A stretch of 64,000 nt of DNA. It comes from Pannonibacter sp. XCT-53. GTDB lineage: Bacteria; Pseudomonadota; Alphaproteobacteria; Rhizobiales; Stappiaceae. The notes below the pieces were generated by a model that was given only the letters and a program-made list of their open reading frames with translations, did not search any database and was not told the DNA's origin. Numbering within the stretch: position 1 is the stretch's first letter; each line of letters opens with the position of its first letter. The position numbers and the translations under genes are program-made. This document shows, piece by piece, positions 1 through 9,097 of this stretch. The stretch covers positions 1,922,001 through 1,986,000 of the forward strand of contig NZ_JAABLQ010000001.1 in NCBI RefSeq assembly GCF_009915765.1, written 5' to 3'.

Positions 1-1059
1 TATGTGCTCAACGAGCTGATCGCCCTCATCATCCGGCGCAACCGGTTCTCCCCGTCCCGCGCCACCCGGCAAATCGCGGCGCTGAACAAGGCCGTGTTCA
101 TGGACCTCGACTTCGCCATTTCCACCTACCAGCAGGTGCTGATGGAGCAGCGCGAGGAGCAGGCGCGGCGGATCAATCTGGCCATCGAGACCTTCCGCTC
201 CAAGGTGGATGCCTCCATGGCCACGGTCGACGCGCGCGCTGCCGAGGTGACGACCCAGGCCTCCAGCCTGTCGTCGCGCTCGCAGTCCGCCATGAGCGAG
301 GCGGACGAGGCCTCGCAGGCCTCGCAGGTCACCACCGGCAACATCCAGACCATCGCGGCCGCAACGGAGGAGCTTGCCAGCTCGATCGCGGAACTGTCGC
401 GCCAGATCACCGGTGCCTCGGATGTGGCGCGGCGGGCCAACAGCGAGGCCGACCGGACGGCCGAGGAAGTGGGCCGCCTGTCCGATTCCGCCCAGCGCAT
501 CGGCGACGTCATCAGCCTCATCCAGGCGATCGCCGAGCAGACCAACCTGCTCGCCCTGAACGCGACGATCGAGGCCGCGCGCGCCGGGGAGGCCGGTCGC
601 GGCTTTGCCGTCGTGGCGGCGGAGGTGAAGGAGCTGGCCAACCAGACCTCGAAGGCGACGGAAGAGATTTCCAGCCAGATCAATGCCATCCAGGGCGCCA
701 CCCAGAATGCGGTGAAGTCGATCAGCGCCATTTCCGACACGGTGCGCCAGGTCGACAACATGACCGCCTCGCTGGCGGCTGCGGTGGAGGAACAGGGGGC
801 AGCCACGCGCGAGATCTCCTCCAACATCCAGAGTGCCGCCAGCCGCTCCCGGCAGCTTGCAGGCAACGTGGACCGGGTGAGCGCGACCATCACCGCAACC
901 GGACAGGTCGCCGGCCAGTTCCAGAAGTCGGCCGAAGATCTCAAGCGCTGCTCCGCCGACATCGCCACCGACGTGCGCGACTTCTTCGCCGCCCTGAAGG
1001 CCGTGGCCAACCAGGATACGGCCGCCGAGGGCGCTCATGGCCGTGGACGTGCGGCCTGA
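1..1059 (+). CDS. Methyl-accepting chemotaxis protein, globin-coupled type (5' truncated)
   Basis: The reading frame is open from base 1, so the true start lies outside the window. The first ~45 visible residues (helix containing [13 protein letters not shown]) look like the last helix of a protoglobin sensor domain, not a transmembrane segment or HAMP. A long coiled-coil signalling domain follows, with the conserved hairpin tip ([19 protein letters not shown], about residues 180-198) that contacts CheA and CheW. No membrane segment is visible, which fits a soluble aerotaxis-type globin-coupled sensor. The heme-binding histidine would lie upstream, so heme binding is inferred. A weak hairpin followed by a T-rich stretch lies just after the stop. 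Confidence 0.85.
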   Translation, partial: YVLNELIALIIRRNRFSPSRATRQIAALNKAVFMDLDFAISTYQQVLMEQREEQARRINLAIETFRSKVDASMATVDARAAEVTTQASSLSSRSQSAMSEADEASQASQVTTGNIQTIAAATEELASSIAELSRQITGASDVARRANSEADRTAEEVGRLSDSAQRIGDVISLIQAIAEQTNLLALNATIEAARAGEAGRGFAVVAAEVKELANQTSKATEEISSQINAIQGATQNAVKSISAISDTVRQVDNMTASLAAAVEEQGAATREISSNIQSAASRSRQLAGNVDRVSATITATGQVAGQFQKSAEDLKRCSADIATDVRDFFAALKAVANQDTAAEGAHGRGRAA

Positions 1060-1070
1060 CGCCCCGCAAT

Positions 1071-1094
1071 CTGCCGTCCCGGGCAGGGTTTTCT
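1071..1094 (+). terminator. Candidate weak intrinsic terminator after the chemoreceptor gene
   Basis: CTGCC (1071-1075) can pair with GGCAG (1082-1086) around a 6-base loop, and the run GGTTTTCTT follows. The stem is only 5 bp, so it is weak, but its place 12 bases after the stop fits. Confidence 0.4.
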
Positions 1095-1144
1095 TGCTAA
1101 GATCAGACTGACTGATTCTTGCCAACAGCCCGCCCGGAGACCGC

Positions 1145-3013
1145 ATGAACGTGAAGTCGGCTGCCGCCGGAACCCTGGAGACGCTGCGCAAGGCTCTCGC
1201 CCTGCAACAGGCCGGAGAGATCGAGAAGGCGCAGCGCCTTTACAAGGCCGTCCTCAAGAAGAACCCGACCTCGGCCGATGCGCTCAACCTGCTCGGCGTG
1301 ACCTACCGCCAGCTCGGCTTTCCCAAGCGGGCGGTGGAGTTCATCCGCAAGGCCATCGCGCTGGCGCCGGACCGGGGCCCCTACCACGCCAATCTGGCGC
1401 GTGCCCTCTCCGACCTGCCCGAGACGACGCCGCAGGAGATCCTCGAGGCGGCAGAGCGCGCCCTCGGCTTTGCCCCCCAGCTGCCGGAGGCCCGCAACCT
1501 CAAGGCCATCTCGCTGACCAAGCTCGGCCGCGAGGCCGAAGCGGAAGAGCTGCTGCTCAAGCTCATCGCGGACCAGCCCTCCTATGCCGATGCCTATCGC
1601 AACTACGGCATCCTCCTGCGCGACCGCGAGGATCACCAGAAGGCGCTGGAGTTCTTCGACACGGCCGTGCAGCTCGACCCGAGCAATGCGGAAACCTGGG
1701 TGCAGCGGGCCCGGGCGCGGTTCGAGCTGGAGCAGTATGACCAGGACCTGCGCGAGCTGCTGGTGGCGGAGAAGCTGTTCCCGCAGAACGGCGACATCCA
1801 GCACGAGCTGGCACGGCTCTACTTCCGCATCGGCGATTCGCATCTCGGCCTGCCGCATGCGGAGGCGGCCGTGGCGGCAGAGCCCACCAATGCCGGACGC
1901 CTCGTCACGCTCGGCGTGATCTACCAGACCCTCAGGCGGTCGAAGGACGCGCTCGATGCGCTGGCCAAGGCGCGGGCCAACTGGTTCGAGGACATTCCGA
2001 CGGCCGAGTGGAACATGTCGCTCGCCTATCTCGGCCTCGGCAACCTGGAGCTTGGCTGGAAGATGCACTCGGCCCGGTTCCGCACCGGCCTGTCCTCCAC
2101 GCTTGCCCGCAAGTTCGAGCGGCCCGAGTGGGACGGCTCGGACCTGAGCGGCAAGACCATCCTCCTGTGGAACGACCAGGGTGTGGGCGACGCGTTCCGC
2201 AGCGGCACGATGATCCCGGAAATCATCGCCCAGGCCGGCCATGTGATCGTCGAGCTCAGCCAGAAGCTCCTGCCGCCCTTCCAGCGCAGTTTCCCGGAGG
2301 CGACGGTCCGGCTCGCCACCTTCGAGTCCGTCACGCTCAAGGCAACCCAGCACGACTACGACTGCCAGATCTGCATCAGCGACCTCGCGCATTACCTGCG
2401 CAAGGATTTCCCCTCGTTCCGCAAGGCGCGGCATCCGGTCTTCCGCTTCAACCAGGACCGCGCCCGGGAGTTTCACGACCGGATCCCCGACGCGCGGGCA
2501 AAGCCTGTCGTCGGCGTCTCGTGGCGCTCGCGCAACCTGTCGCCGGCGCGGGCCAAGAGCTACCTGTCGGTGCCCGAGTTCGCGCCGATCGTCGAGACGC
2601 CGGGCATCATCTTCGTCGACCTGCAGTACATCGCCATTGCCCGGGAAATCGACTTCCTGGTGAAGGGACGCGGGGCCAACCTCGTGCATTTCGAGGATGT
2701 GGACCAGTTCAACAACCTGGAAGATGCAGCGGCGCTGGCGAATTGCTGCGATCTGGTGCTGACGGTCAACACCAGCGTCTCCGACATTGCCGGCAGCCAT
2801 GGCCTGCCGTGCTGGACCTTCGGCCAGGAGGTACCCCAGTTCATGCTCGGGCAGGAGGTGACGCCCTGGTACGACGATTTCAACTACACGGTGCTGGAGC
2901 CGGGCCAGCCTGTGGTGACGCTCGTGCCCGAACTCGTCAGTCGGCTGGAGCACTGGCGCGACCATGACTGGTCGCCGGAGGCCCGGCTCACGCGGCTGGG
3001 GCTGGGCGGATGA
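1145..3013 (+). CDS. TPR-repeat protein with C-terminal glycosyltransferase-like domain (FlmG-like candidate)
   Basis: 622 residues. Roughly residues 1-300 are tandem TPR helical pairs (ADALNLLGVTYRQLG, YADAYRNYGILLRDRED and later copies). The C-terminal half has a GT-B-like fold signature, with GVGDAF near 345 and a late nucleotide-site-like stretch (LVLTVNTSVSDIAGSHGLP) typical of TPR-linked glycosyltransferases. Start ATG has GGAGA at 1136-1140. The stop overlaps the next ATG (ATGA), so it heads a cassette with nonulosonic-acid genes. Caulobacter FlmG is a TPR glycosyltransferase that puts a sialic-acid-like sugar on flagellin. By architecture and context this may be its counterpart, but the acceptor is inferred; surface polysaccharide or another protein is possible. 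Confidence 0.7.
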   Translation: MNVKSAAAGTLETLRKALALQQAGEIEKAQRLYKAVLKKNPTSADALNLLGVTYRQLGFPKRAVEFIRKAIALAPDRGPYHANLARALSDLPETTPQEILEAAERALGFAPQLPEARNLKAISLTKLGREAEAEELLLKLIADQPSYADAYRNYGILLRDREDHQKALEFFDTAVQLDPSNAETWVQRARARFELEQYDQDLRELLVAEKLFPQNGDIQHELARLYFRIGDSHLGLPHAEAAVAAEPTNAGRLVTLGVIYQTLRRSKDALDALAKARANWFEDIPTAEWNMSLAYLGLGNLELGWKMHSARFRTGLSSTLARKFERPEWDGSDLSGKTILLWNDQGVGDAFRSGTMIPEIIAQAGHVIVELSQKLLPPFQRSFPEATVRLATFESVTLKATQHDYDCQICISDLAHYLRKDFPSFRKARHPVFRFNQDRAREFHDRIPDARAKPVVGVSWRSRNLSPARAKSYLSVPEFAPIVETPGIIFVDLQYIAIAREIDFLVKGRGANLVHFEDVDQFNNLEDAAALANCCDLVLTVNTSVSDIAGSHGLPCWTFGQEVPQFMLGQEVTPWYDDFNYTVLEPGQPVVTLVPELVSRLEHWRDHDWSPEARLTRLGLGG

Positions 3014-3702
3014 CCGGCGTGCCGCTGGCTCCCGTCTTTGCCGTGGTCCCGGCACGGGCCGGATCGAAGGGACTGCCCGGCAAGAACGTCACGCCGCTGG
3101 CCGGCAAGCCGCTCTACCGCCACAGCATCGATGCCGCGCTCGCTGCCGGCATCCGCGAGATCCACGTGACCACGGACATTCCGGAGATCCTGGAGGCCCG
3201 CCTGCCGGAGGGCGTCACGACGCATCTGCGGCCGCCGCATCTGGCCGCCGACACGACGACGATGGCGGAGGTGCTCCTCGACTTCCTGCCCCGGGCCGGG
3301 CTGACGCAAGGCACCCTGGTGCTGCTGCAGCCGACATCGCCGCTGCGCCGGCCGGAGACCATCCGCGCCGGCCTCGACCTCTATGCCGCCACCGGGGCCT
3401 CGATGGTGATGAGCGTGTCGCCGGCCGAGCGGAGCGTGCTGAAATGGGGCCTCCTGGAGGGCGACCGCTTCGTGCCGATCGCGCGCAAGGAGTTTTGCTT
3501 CGCCAACCGCCAGAGCCTGCCGCCCGTGGTCCGGCCGAACGGCGCGCTCTACGTCTATGACGCCGGGACATTCCTCGCCCGGGGCGACTATTCGGCCGAG
3601 GACATCCGCGTCCTGCCCATCGCCGACGACGAGGCGCAGGACATCGACACGGCCGCCGACCTCGCGCGCTGCGCGGCCCTTCTCGGCTCCACCGAACGCT
3701 AG
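3010..3702 (+). CDS. neuA: CMP-sialic-acid-type sugar cytidylyltransferase
   Basis: 230 residues, usual for the NeuA/PseF/LegF family, which activates a nonulosonic acid with CTP. The N-terminal nucleotide-binding signature VPARAGSKGLPGKNV (about residues 12-26) is intact, followed by LQPTSPLRRPETI (about 105-117) and a C-terminal DDEAQDIDTAADL stretch, all family hallmarks. The ATG overlaps the stop of the TPR gene, showing translational coupling. The sugar (Neu5Ac, legionaminic or pseudaminic acid) cannot be told from this protein alone. The NeuC-type epimerase in the same cassette favours a Neu5Ac- or legionaminic-like product. Confidence 0.85.
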   Translation: MTGVPLAPVFAVVPARAGSKGLPGKNVTPLAGKPLYRHSIDAALAAGIREIHVTTDIPEILEARLPEGVTTHLRPPHLAADTTTMAEVLLDFLPRAGLTQGTLVLLQPTSPLRRPETIRAGLDLYAATGASMVMSVSPAERSVLKWGLLEGDRFVPIARKEFCFANRQSLPPVVRPNGALYVYDAGTFLARGDYSAEDIRVLPIADDEAQDIDTAADLARCAALLGSTER

Positions 3703-3715
3703 GGAACCTGACATC

Positions 3716-4747
3716 ATGAAGATCGCCCACCGGGAGATCGGTCCCGACCATCCGCCGCTCGTGATCGCGGAAATCGGCATCAACCACGGCGGCAGCCTCG
3801 ACGTCGCGCGGGAGATGGTGCGCGCGGCCGCGCTCAGCGGCTGCGAGATGGTCAAGCACCAGACGCACATCGTCGAGGACGAGATGACGGAGGAGGCAAA
3901 GGCCATCTTCCCGCCGAATGCCGATGTCTCCATCTTCGAGGTGATGCGGCGCTGCGCCCTGCCGACGGAGGCGGAGAAGGAGCTGAAGGCCTATGCCGAG
4001 GGGCTGGGCCTCATCTACATCTCGACGCCCTTCTCCCGGGCCGCGGCCGACTTCCTCGCCTCCATCGACGTGCCGGCCTTCAAGATCGGCAGCGGCGAAT
4101 GCGATCACCTGCCGCTGATCCGCCACATCGCGCGCTTCGGCAAGCCGGTGATCATGAGCACGGGCATGCAGACGCTGGAGAGCATCCGCCCGTCCGTCGC
4201 CATCCTCGACAGCGCCGGCATCGACTATGCGCTGCTGGAATGCACGAACCTCTATCCCTCGCCGCCGGAGATCGTGTCGCTGCGGGGCGTGACGGATCTG
4301 AAGGCGGCCTTTCCGCGTGCCGTGATCGGCTTTTCCGACCACAGCATCGGACCGGACATGGCGCTCGCCTCCGTGGCGCTCGGGGCCTCGATCCTGGAAC
4401 GCCACTTCACCGACACGCGCTACCGCAAGGGGCCGGACATCTCCTGTTCCATGGATCCGGCGGAGCTCAGATACCTCATCGACCGCTCGCGCGAGATCCA
4501 CACCGCCCTGCACAACGAGAAGCGCCGCACGGCGCCGGAGGAGGATGTCTACCGCTTCGCGCGCGGGTCGGTCGTCGCCGACCGCGATCTTCCCGCCGGC
4601 CACGTGATCACCGAGGCCGACATCTGGGCGAGGCGCCCGGGCACCGGCGAGATCGCGGCCAACCGCTTCGACGAGGTCGTGGGCCGGCGGCTCGCCGTCG
4701 CCCGGCGGCGCAACGAGCAGCTCCGCTGGAGCGACCTCGCCGACTGA
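3716..4747 (+). CDS. neuB: N-acetylneuraminate synthase family protein with SAF domain
   Basis: 343 residues from the ATG at 3716, chosen because homology begins at MKIAHREIG and it lies 13 bases after the previous stop. The TIM-barrel part carries the family motifs VIAEIGINHGG, KHQTHIVEDEM, TPFSRAAADFL, FKIGSGE, ECTNLYPSP and IGFSDHSIG. A C-terminal antifreeze/SAF domain (about 280-343, RDLPAGHVITEADIWARRPG) closes the active site of the partner subunit in known NeuB dimers. It condenses an N-acetylmannosamine-type sugar with phosphoenolpyruvate. Third gene of the cassette. Whether the product is Neu5Ac or legionaminic acid is open. Confidence 0.9.
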   Translation: MKIAHREIGPDHPPLVIAEIGINHGGSLDVAREMVRAAALSGCEMVKHQTHIVEDEMTEEAKAIFPPNADVSIFEVMRRCALPTEAEKELKAYAEGLGLIYISTPFSRAAADFLASIDVPAFKIGSGECDHLPLIRHIARFGKPVIMSTGMQTLESIRPSVAILDSAGIDYALLECTNLYPSPPEIVSLRGVTDLKAAFPRAVIGFSDHSIGPDMALASVALGASILERHFTDTRYRKGPDISCSMDPAELRYLIDRSREIHTALHNEKRRTAPEEDVYRFARGSVVADRDLPAGHVITEADIWARRPGTGEIAANRFDEVVGRRLAVARRRNEQLRWSDLAD

Positions 4748-4764
4748 ACGGAAAGGACGGGCCG

Positions 4765-5901
4765 ATGCGCCGCAAGCTGCTGTTCCTCACCGGCACCCGC
4801 GCCGATTTCGGCAAGCTCGAGCCGCTGGCGCTGGCGGCCCGTGACCGCGGGCACGCGGTGACATTCTTCGTGACCGGCATGCACATGCTGGACCGCTACG
4901 GCGCGACGCGCAACGAGGTGCAGCGGCTGGAGGGGATCGGCAAGGCGGAGTTCATCAACCAGCGCATCGGCGACCCGCAGGACGTGATCCTGGCCAAGAC
5001 GATCAGCGGCCTGTCGGACTGGGTGAACGAGAACAGGCCGGACCTCGCGGTCGTGCACGGCGACCGCATCGAGGCGCTGGCGGGCGCGCTCGTGTCGGCC
5101 ACCAACTACATCCGCTGCGCCCACATCGAGGGCGGCGAGGTGTCCGGCACGATCGACGAGGTCTACCGCCACTGCAACACCAAGCTCTGCACCTATCATT
5201 TCGTCAGTTCCGACGCGGCACGCAGCCGCGTGATCGCACTGGGCGAGGATCCGGTGACGGTGTTCAACATCGGCTCGCCGGAGCTGGATTTCCACCATGG
5301 CCCGTCCGGCGTCAGCCTCGACGAGGTCCGGCAGCGCTACGACATCCACTTCCCCGACTACGGCATCGCCGTGTTTCACCCGGTGACATCGGAGCGGGAC
5401 ACCATTGGCGCCCAGGCGGCCAGCCTGTTTGCGGCGCTTTCCGACAGCGGGCGTTCCTTTGTCGTGATCTCGCCGAACAACGACCCCGGATCGGAAGACA
5501 TCTTCGCCGAGATCGAACGGCTCGACCCCGCGCGCTTCCGCCATCTGCCGAACATGCGCTTTGCCTATTTCTCCGAGCTGATGAAGAACGCGGCCGCCCT
5601 CGTCGGCAACTCCAGCGCCGGCGTCCGCGAAGCCCCCTTCCTCGGGATCCCGAGCCTGAACATCGGAACCCGCCAGCTGAACCGCTCGGCTGCCCCCACG
5701 ATCACCGAGGCGTCTGCCTTCGACCGCGCGCGGATCGAGGACTTCCTCGCCACCCGCTGGGGACAGCGCTTCGCCTCGGACCGCAGCTTCGGACAGGGCC
5801 AGTCGGCGGCGCGCTTCGTGGAAATCCTGGAGCAGGACAGCTTCTGGTCCGTGCCCCTGCAGAAACATTTTTACGGAGAGACCCGATCCGACCCGATCTG
5901 A
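4765..5901 (+). CDS. neuC: UDP-N-acetylglucosamine 2-epimerase, hydrolysing (NeuC/LegG-like)
   Basis: 378 residues from ATG 4765, where the protein begins MRRKLLFLTGTRADFGKLEPL. GTRADFGKL is the signature of hydrolysing 2-epimerases of the GT-B fold. Later hallmarks are VHGDRIEALAGA, CAHIEGGEVSGTIDE, FHPVTSE and GNSSAGVREAPFLGIPSLNIGTRQ. The enzyme releases UDP and gives the ManNAc-type sugar used by NeuB, so genes 3-5 of this cassette make a consistent UDP-sugar to CMP-nonulosonate route. A LegG substrate (2,4-diacetamido sugar) would need a dehydratase and aminotransferase that are not in this window. Confidence 0.88.
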   Translation: MRRKLLFLTGTRADFGKLEPLALAARDRGHAVTFFVTGMHMLDRYGATRNEVQRLEGIGKAEFINQRIGDPQDVILAKTISGLSDWVNENRPDLAVVHGDRIEALAGALVSATNYIRCAHIEGGEVSGTIDEVYRHCNTKLCTYHFVSSDAARSRVIALGEDPVTVFNIGSPELDFHHGPSGVSLDEVRQRYDIHFPDYGIAVFHPVTSERDTIGAQAASLFAALSDSGRSFVVISPNNDPGSEDIFAEIERLDPARFRHLPNMRFAYFSELMKNAAALVGNSSAGVREAPFLGIPSLNIGTRQLNRSAAPTITEASAFDRARIEDFLATRWGQRFASDRSFGQGQSAARFVEILEQDSFWSVPLQKHFYGETRSDPI

Positions 5902-5935
5902 CCTCATCCGGACTGGCAGCGAGGACAGCACGACC

Positions 5936-6616
5936 ATGACAACGCCGATCAACAGCTTGCGCGGGCTGAGCAGGGACAGTGTCTGGGATTACGAGAACGG
6001 GTTTTACTGGTTTTCCGACCAGAGCCGGATCAACAAGCTCCTGGCGCATTACGAGCTCTACCGCCGCATCGTCGATCTGCCGGGCGACGTGGTCGAGTTC
6101 GGCGTGTTCAAGGGTCTGTCGCTGATCCGCTTCGCGCAGTTCCGGGCCCTGATGGAGACCGACCAGTCCCGCCGGATCGTCGGCTTCGATGCCTTTGGCA
6201 AGTTCCCGAGCGAGGGCCTTGCCCGCGCGGCGGACCGCGACTTCATCGCGCGGTTCGAGGCGGCGGCCGGACACGGGCTGGCGCGGGACGAGCTGGGCGC
6301 GGTGCTGCGGGAGAAGGGCTTCGGCAACATCGACCTGGTTGCCGGTGACGTGTTCGAGACGCTGCCGCGCTATCTGGCCAGCCGGCCCGAGCTGCGTCTG
6401 TCGCTCCTGCATCTCGACATGGACGTGGCCGAGCCGACGCGCTTCGTGCTGGAGACGCTCTATGACCGGGTCGTCCCCGGCGGGCTTGTCGTCATCGATG
6501 ACTATGCGACCGTCGCCGGGGCCACCGACGTCGTCGACGACTTCCTGCGCGACCGCGGACTGCAGCTCCGCAAGCTGCCCAACTACCGCACGCCGGCGTT
6601 CATCGTCCGGCCCTGA
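5936..6616 (+). CDS. TylF/MycF-family O-methyltransferase-like protein
   Basis: 226 residues. It resembles the macrocin-O-methyltransferase (TylF) family: an N-terminal stretch ending GDVVEFGVFKGLSLIRFA (about 47-64) is the SAM-binding entry, LLHLDMDVAEPTRFVLETLYDRV (about 160-182) carries the acidic metal-ligand region, and VPGGLVVIDDY follows. It lies 34 bases after neuC on the same strand, so it probably methylates the nonulosonic acid or a neighbouring sugar of the same glycan. Substrate not determinable from sequence. The stop codon sits in the loop of a 9-bp inverted repeat. Confidence 0.75.
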   Translation: MTTPINSLRGLSRDSVWDYENGFYWFSDQSRINKLLAHYELYRRIVDLPGDVVEFGVFKGLSLIRFAQFRALMETDQSRRIVGFDAFGKFPSEGLARAADRDFIARFEAAAGHGLARDELGAVLREKGFGNIDLVAGDVFETLPRYLASRPELRLSLLHLDMDVAEPTRFVLETLYDRVVPGGLVVIDDYATVAGATDVVDDFLRDRGLQLRKLPNYRTPAFIVRP

Positions 6617-6627
6617 CGGGGCCGGAC
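6605..6627. terminator. Candidate bidirectional hairpin between convergent genes
   Basis: GTCCGGCCC (6605-6613) and GGGCCGGAC (6619-6627) form a perfect 9-bp GC stem with a 5-base loop that contains the methyltransferase stop codon. It separates two convergent genes. There is no T tract. Confidence 0.5.
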
Positions 6628-6664
6628 GCAGGCATGTCGCCAACGGAAGGGCGAGCCGGAGAGG

Positions 6665-7477
6665 TCAGCCGACGAAGGCGCGCTCGACGACGAATTCGGC
6701 CGGCTTGTTGTTGGCGCCTTCCGTCAGGCCGAACTGCTCCAGCAGGGCCTTGGTGTCCTTGAGCATCTCCATCGAGCCGCAGATCATGCCGCGGTCGATC
6801 GCCGGGTCGATCGGCGGAACGCCAAGGTCGGTGAACAGCTTGCCGCTGGCCATCAGGTCGGTGATGCGGCCCTGGCGCGGGAAGTCCTCGCGGGTAACCG
6901 AGGTGTAGTGCACCAGCTTTTCCCGGGCGAGCTCGCCGATCAGCGGATCATTCCTGGTGGCCTCGACCAGTTCCTCGCCATAGCGCAATTCGGCGACTTC
7001 ACGGCAGGTGTGGGTCAGGATGACCTGGTCAAACTTCTCGTAGGTCTCCGGATCGCGGATCAGGCTGGCGAAGGGGGCGATGCCGGTGCCGGTGGAGAAC
7101 ATGTAGACGCGCTTGCCGGGGGTCAGCGCATCGTTGACCAGCGTGCCGGTCGGCTTCTTTTTCATGAGGATGGCATTGCCCGGCTGGATCTTCTGCAGAT
7201 GCGAGGTGAGCGGACCATCCGGCACCTTGATGGAGAAGAACTCCAGCTCCTCGTCCCAGGAGGGGCTGGCAATGGAATAGGCGCGGTAGAGCGGCTTGCC
7301 GTCGACGAGCAGGCCGATCATCACGAACTCGCCCGAGCGGAAGCGGAAGCTCGCCGGACGGGTGGTACGGAACTTGAACAGCCGGTCCGTATAGTGCTTG
7401 ACCTCGGTCACCTCCTGAACGAAGGCGCTGCCGGCGACGGCGGCTTCAAGGTCGGCGGGGGTCGCGAGAGCGTTCAT
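6665..7477 (-). CDS. fpr: Ferredoxin--NADP+ reductase
   Basis: 270 residues from the ATG at 7477 (MNALATPADLEAAV); longer upstream starts run through non-conserved sequence. Family features: FAD site LYRAYSIASP (about 85-94), NADP-binding FSTGTGIAPFASLIRDPE (about 138-155), CGSMEMLKD near 225, and a C-terminal aromatic motif ERAFVG typical of bacterial subclass FPRs. It exchanges electrons between NADPH and ferredoxin or flavodoxin in the cytoplasm. It is single-gene, convergent with the sugar cassette and divergent from the GlxA-type regulator. A role in feeding electrons to the corrinoid activator downstream is possible but only inferred from proximity. Confidence 0.9.
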   Translation of the reverse strand: MNALATPADLEAAVAGSAFVQEVTEVKHYTDRLFKFRTTRPASFRFRSGEFVMIGLLVDGKPLYRAYSIASPSWDEELEFFSIKVPDGPLTSHLQKIQPGNAILMKKKPTGTLVNDALTPGKRVYMFSTGTGIAPFASLIRDPETYEKFDQVILTHTCREVAELRYGEELVEATRNDPLIGELAREKLVHYTSVTREDFPRQGRITDLMASGKLFTDLGVPPIDPAIDRGMICGSMEMLKDTKALLEQFGLTEGANNKPAEFVVERAFVG

Positions 7478-7848
7478 GGCGGTCCAGTCCGTTGGGCCGG
7501 GCCCGATCCCGGGATCGGCTGCGATCAGGGGCGGTCGGGGATGCGGCGGGTCGTGAAGCATGACATGCCCGACACCCTGCGGCACGGCCGGGCGACTGGC
7601 GAATGTTGTGTACCGATTACCACTTTTGCCGCCTTGATATGAAGCAACATGCATCCGGGATTCCGGGCCCGGCTTAAAAAAAATTGCCCGCAACCGGCAC
7701 GTCCGAGCCGTCGCATCCCCAAGCCGGTTAACCGGCGATGTGAATCCCGCCCGGGCCCCGCGCGAGACCCATTGACACGGACCGGCCGCTCACGCCTCAT
7801 ATTGCGAAACAAAAACAAGAACATTCCAGAGCAAGGACCAGGGACACC
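7478..7848. promoter_or_regulatory. Divergent intergenic region between fpr and the GbdR-like regulator
   Basis: 371 bases with no convincing gene. It should hold the promoters of both flanking genes. On the plus strand TTGACA (7772-7777) is followed 19 bases later by TCATAT (7797-7802), a candidate sigma70-type promoter for the regulator with a slightly long spacer. An A-rich stretch (7800-7822) lies between it and the ATG. No clear operator was seen. Confidence 0.4.
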
Positions 7849-8892
7849 ATGTCCAGCACCAGACCGCATGTGACGCGGACGGAGGCGGATGGCCAGACCA
7901 TTGCGCTTGTCGTCCTCGACCGCTTCTCCATGATCGCGTTTTCGTCCGTCGTCGAGCCGCTGCGGCTGGCGAACCGGCTGATCGGACGCGATTACTACCG
8001 CTGGACAACCTATTCGCTGGACGGCGGCCCGGTGACAGCCTCGAACGGGTGCGAGATCAAGGTCGAGCACGGGGTGCGCGACCTTGAGGATGCGGACATC
8101 ACGCTGCTGTGCACCGGCATCGACGTGGAGCGGCTGCCGCTCGACAAGGAACTGGGGATCCGGCTCCGGCGCCTCAACGCGCGCGGCCGCACCTTCGGCG
8201 CCATCTGCACCGGCGCCTACCTGCTGGCGCGCTACCAGCTGCTGGAAGGGCGCCGCTGCACGCTGCACTGGGAGAACCTGCGCTCGTTCCGCGAGGAGTT
8301 CCCCGGGGTGGAAGTGTCGTCGGACATCTTCTCGATCGACCGCAACTGCATCACCTGCGCCGGCGGCATGGCCTCGCTCGACATGATGCTGCGCCTCATT
8401 GCCATCCAGCATGGCGCCTATCTCGCCCATGAGGTGGCCGAGGTCGCGCTTTACCAGAACATGCGCTCCGGCGAGAGCGCCCAGCGCCACGACATCGAGG
8501 CGCGCACCGGCATTTCCAACGCCAAGATCCTCGAAGCCATCCGCATCATGGACATGCACATCGAGGATCCCCTGTCGTGCCAGCAGCTGGCGATGACGGT
8601 GAACCTGTCGCCGCGCCAGCTGGAACGCCTGTTCCGGCGCCACTTCAACTGCACGCCGGGCCAGTATTACCTGAAGCTGCGGCTGGAGACCGCGCGCGAC
8701 TTGCTGCGCCGGACCTCCCGGCCAGTGCTGGACGTGGCGATTGCCTGCGGCTTTGCCTCCACCTCGCATTTCACCAAGTGCTACCGCGAGCGCTATTCGG
8801 TCACCCCGACCGAGGAGCGCAACTCCTATCAGGGCGGCAACCGGGAGCCGCGCGCCGGCAAGTCGAAGTCGAAATCGCTGGTTGTCGCCTGA
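7849..8892 (+). CDS. GlxA/GbdR-like AraC-family transcriptional regulator
   Basis: 347 residues. Residues ~15-190 form a DJ-1/PfpI-like (type-1 glutamine amidotransferase) ligand domain containing FGAICTGAYLLARYQLLEGR. Residues ~225-325 are an AraC-type double helix-turn-helix (LSCQQLAMTVNLSPRQLERLFRRHF and a second element ending VAIACGFASTSHFTKCYRERY). This architecture is shared by GbdR, the activator of glycine betaine catabolism in Pseudomonas. With a betaine/methylamine-type corrinoid cluster starting 3 kb downstream, control of that cluster is a reasonable inference. The effector is not shown by sequence. Two hairpins follow the gene. Confidence 0.8.
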   Translation: MSSTRPHVTRTEADGQTIALVVLDRFSMIAFSSVVEPLRLANRLIGRDYYRWTTYSLDGGPVTASNGCEIKVEHGVRDLEDADITLLCTGIDVERLPLDKELGIRLRRLNARGRTFGAICTGAYLLARYQLLEGRRCTLHWENLRSFREEFPGVEVSSDIFSIDRNCITCAGGMASLDMMLRLIAIQHGAYLAHEVAEVALYQNMRSGESAQRHDIEARTGISNAKILEAIRIMDMHIEDPLSCQQLAMTVNLSPRQLERLFRRHFNCTPGQYYLKLRLETARDLLRRTSRPVLDVAIACGFASTSHFTKCYRERYSVTPTEERNSYQGGNREPRAGKSKSKSLVVA

Positions 8893-8919
8893 GCCCCGAC
8901 GCGACGGTGCGGCAGTCTT

Positions 8920-8989
8920 CGGCCGTGGCCGCCCCCTGCGCCACGGCCGTCCGGACGCGGCTGCCGCGGTGCGCCGCGGCATTTTGTTT
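8920..8989 (+). terminator. Tandem hairpins with T-tract: intrinsic terminator after the regulator
   Basis: CGGCCGTGGC (8920-8929) pairs perfectly with GCCACGGCCG (8940-8949). A second stem, TGCCGCGG (8962-8969) with CCGCGGCA (8974-8981) around a 4-base loop, is followed directly by TTTTGTTT. The second is a canonical intrinsic terminator. Confidence 0.8.
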
Positions 8990-9097
8990 GCGCGGATGAA
9001 GAATTCGGCGTTTCGTTAAAATTTGAAGCAAGTCCTTCAGCAGTCCTTGGCGGGCAGAACCTACCCTAGGGAGAGTTTTCTGCCGGAGTGACGCCGA

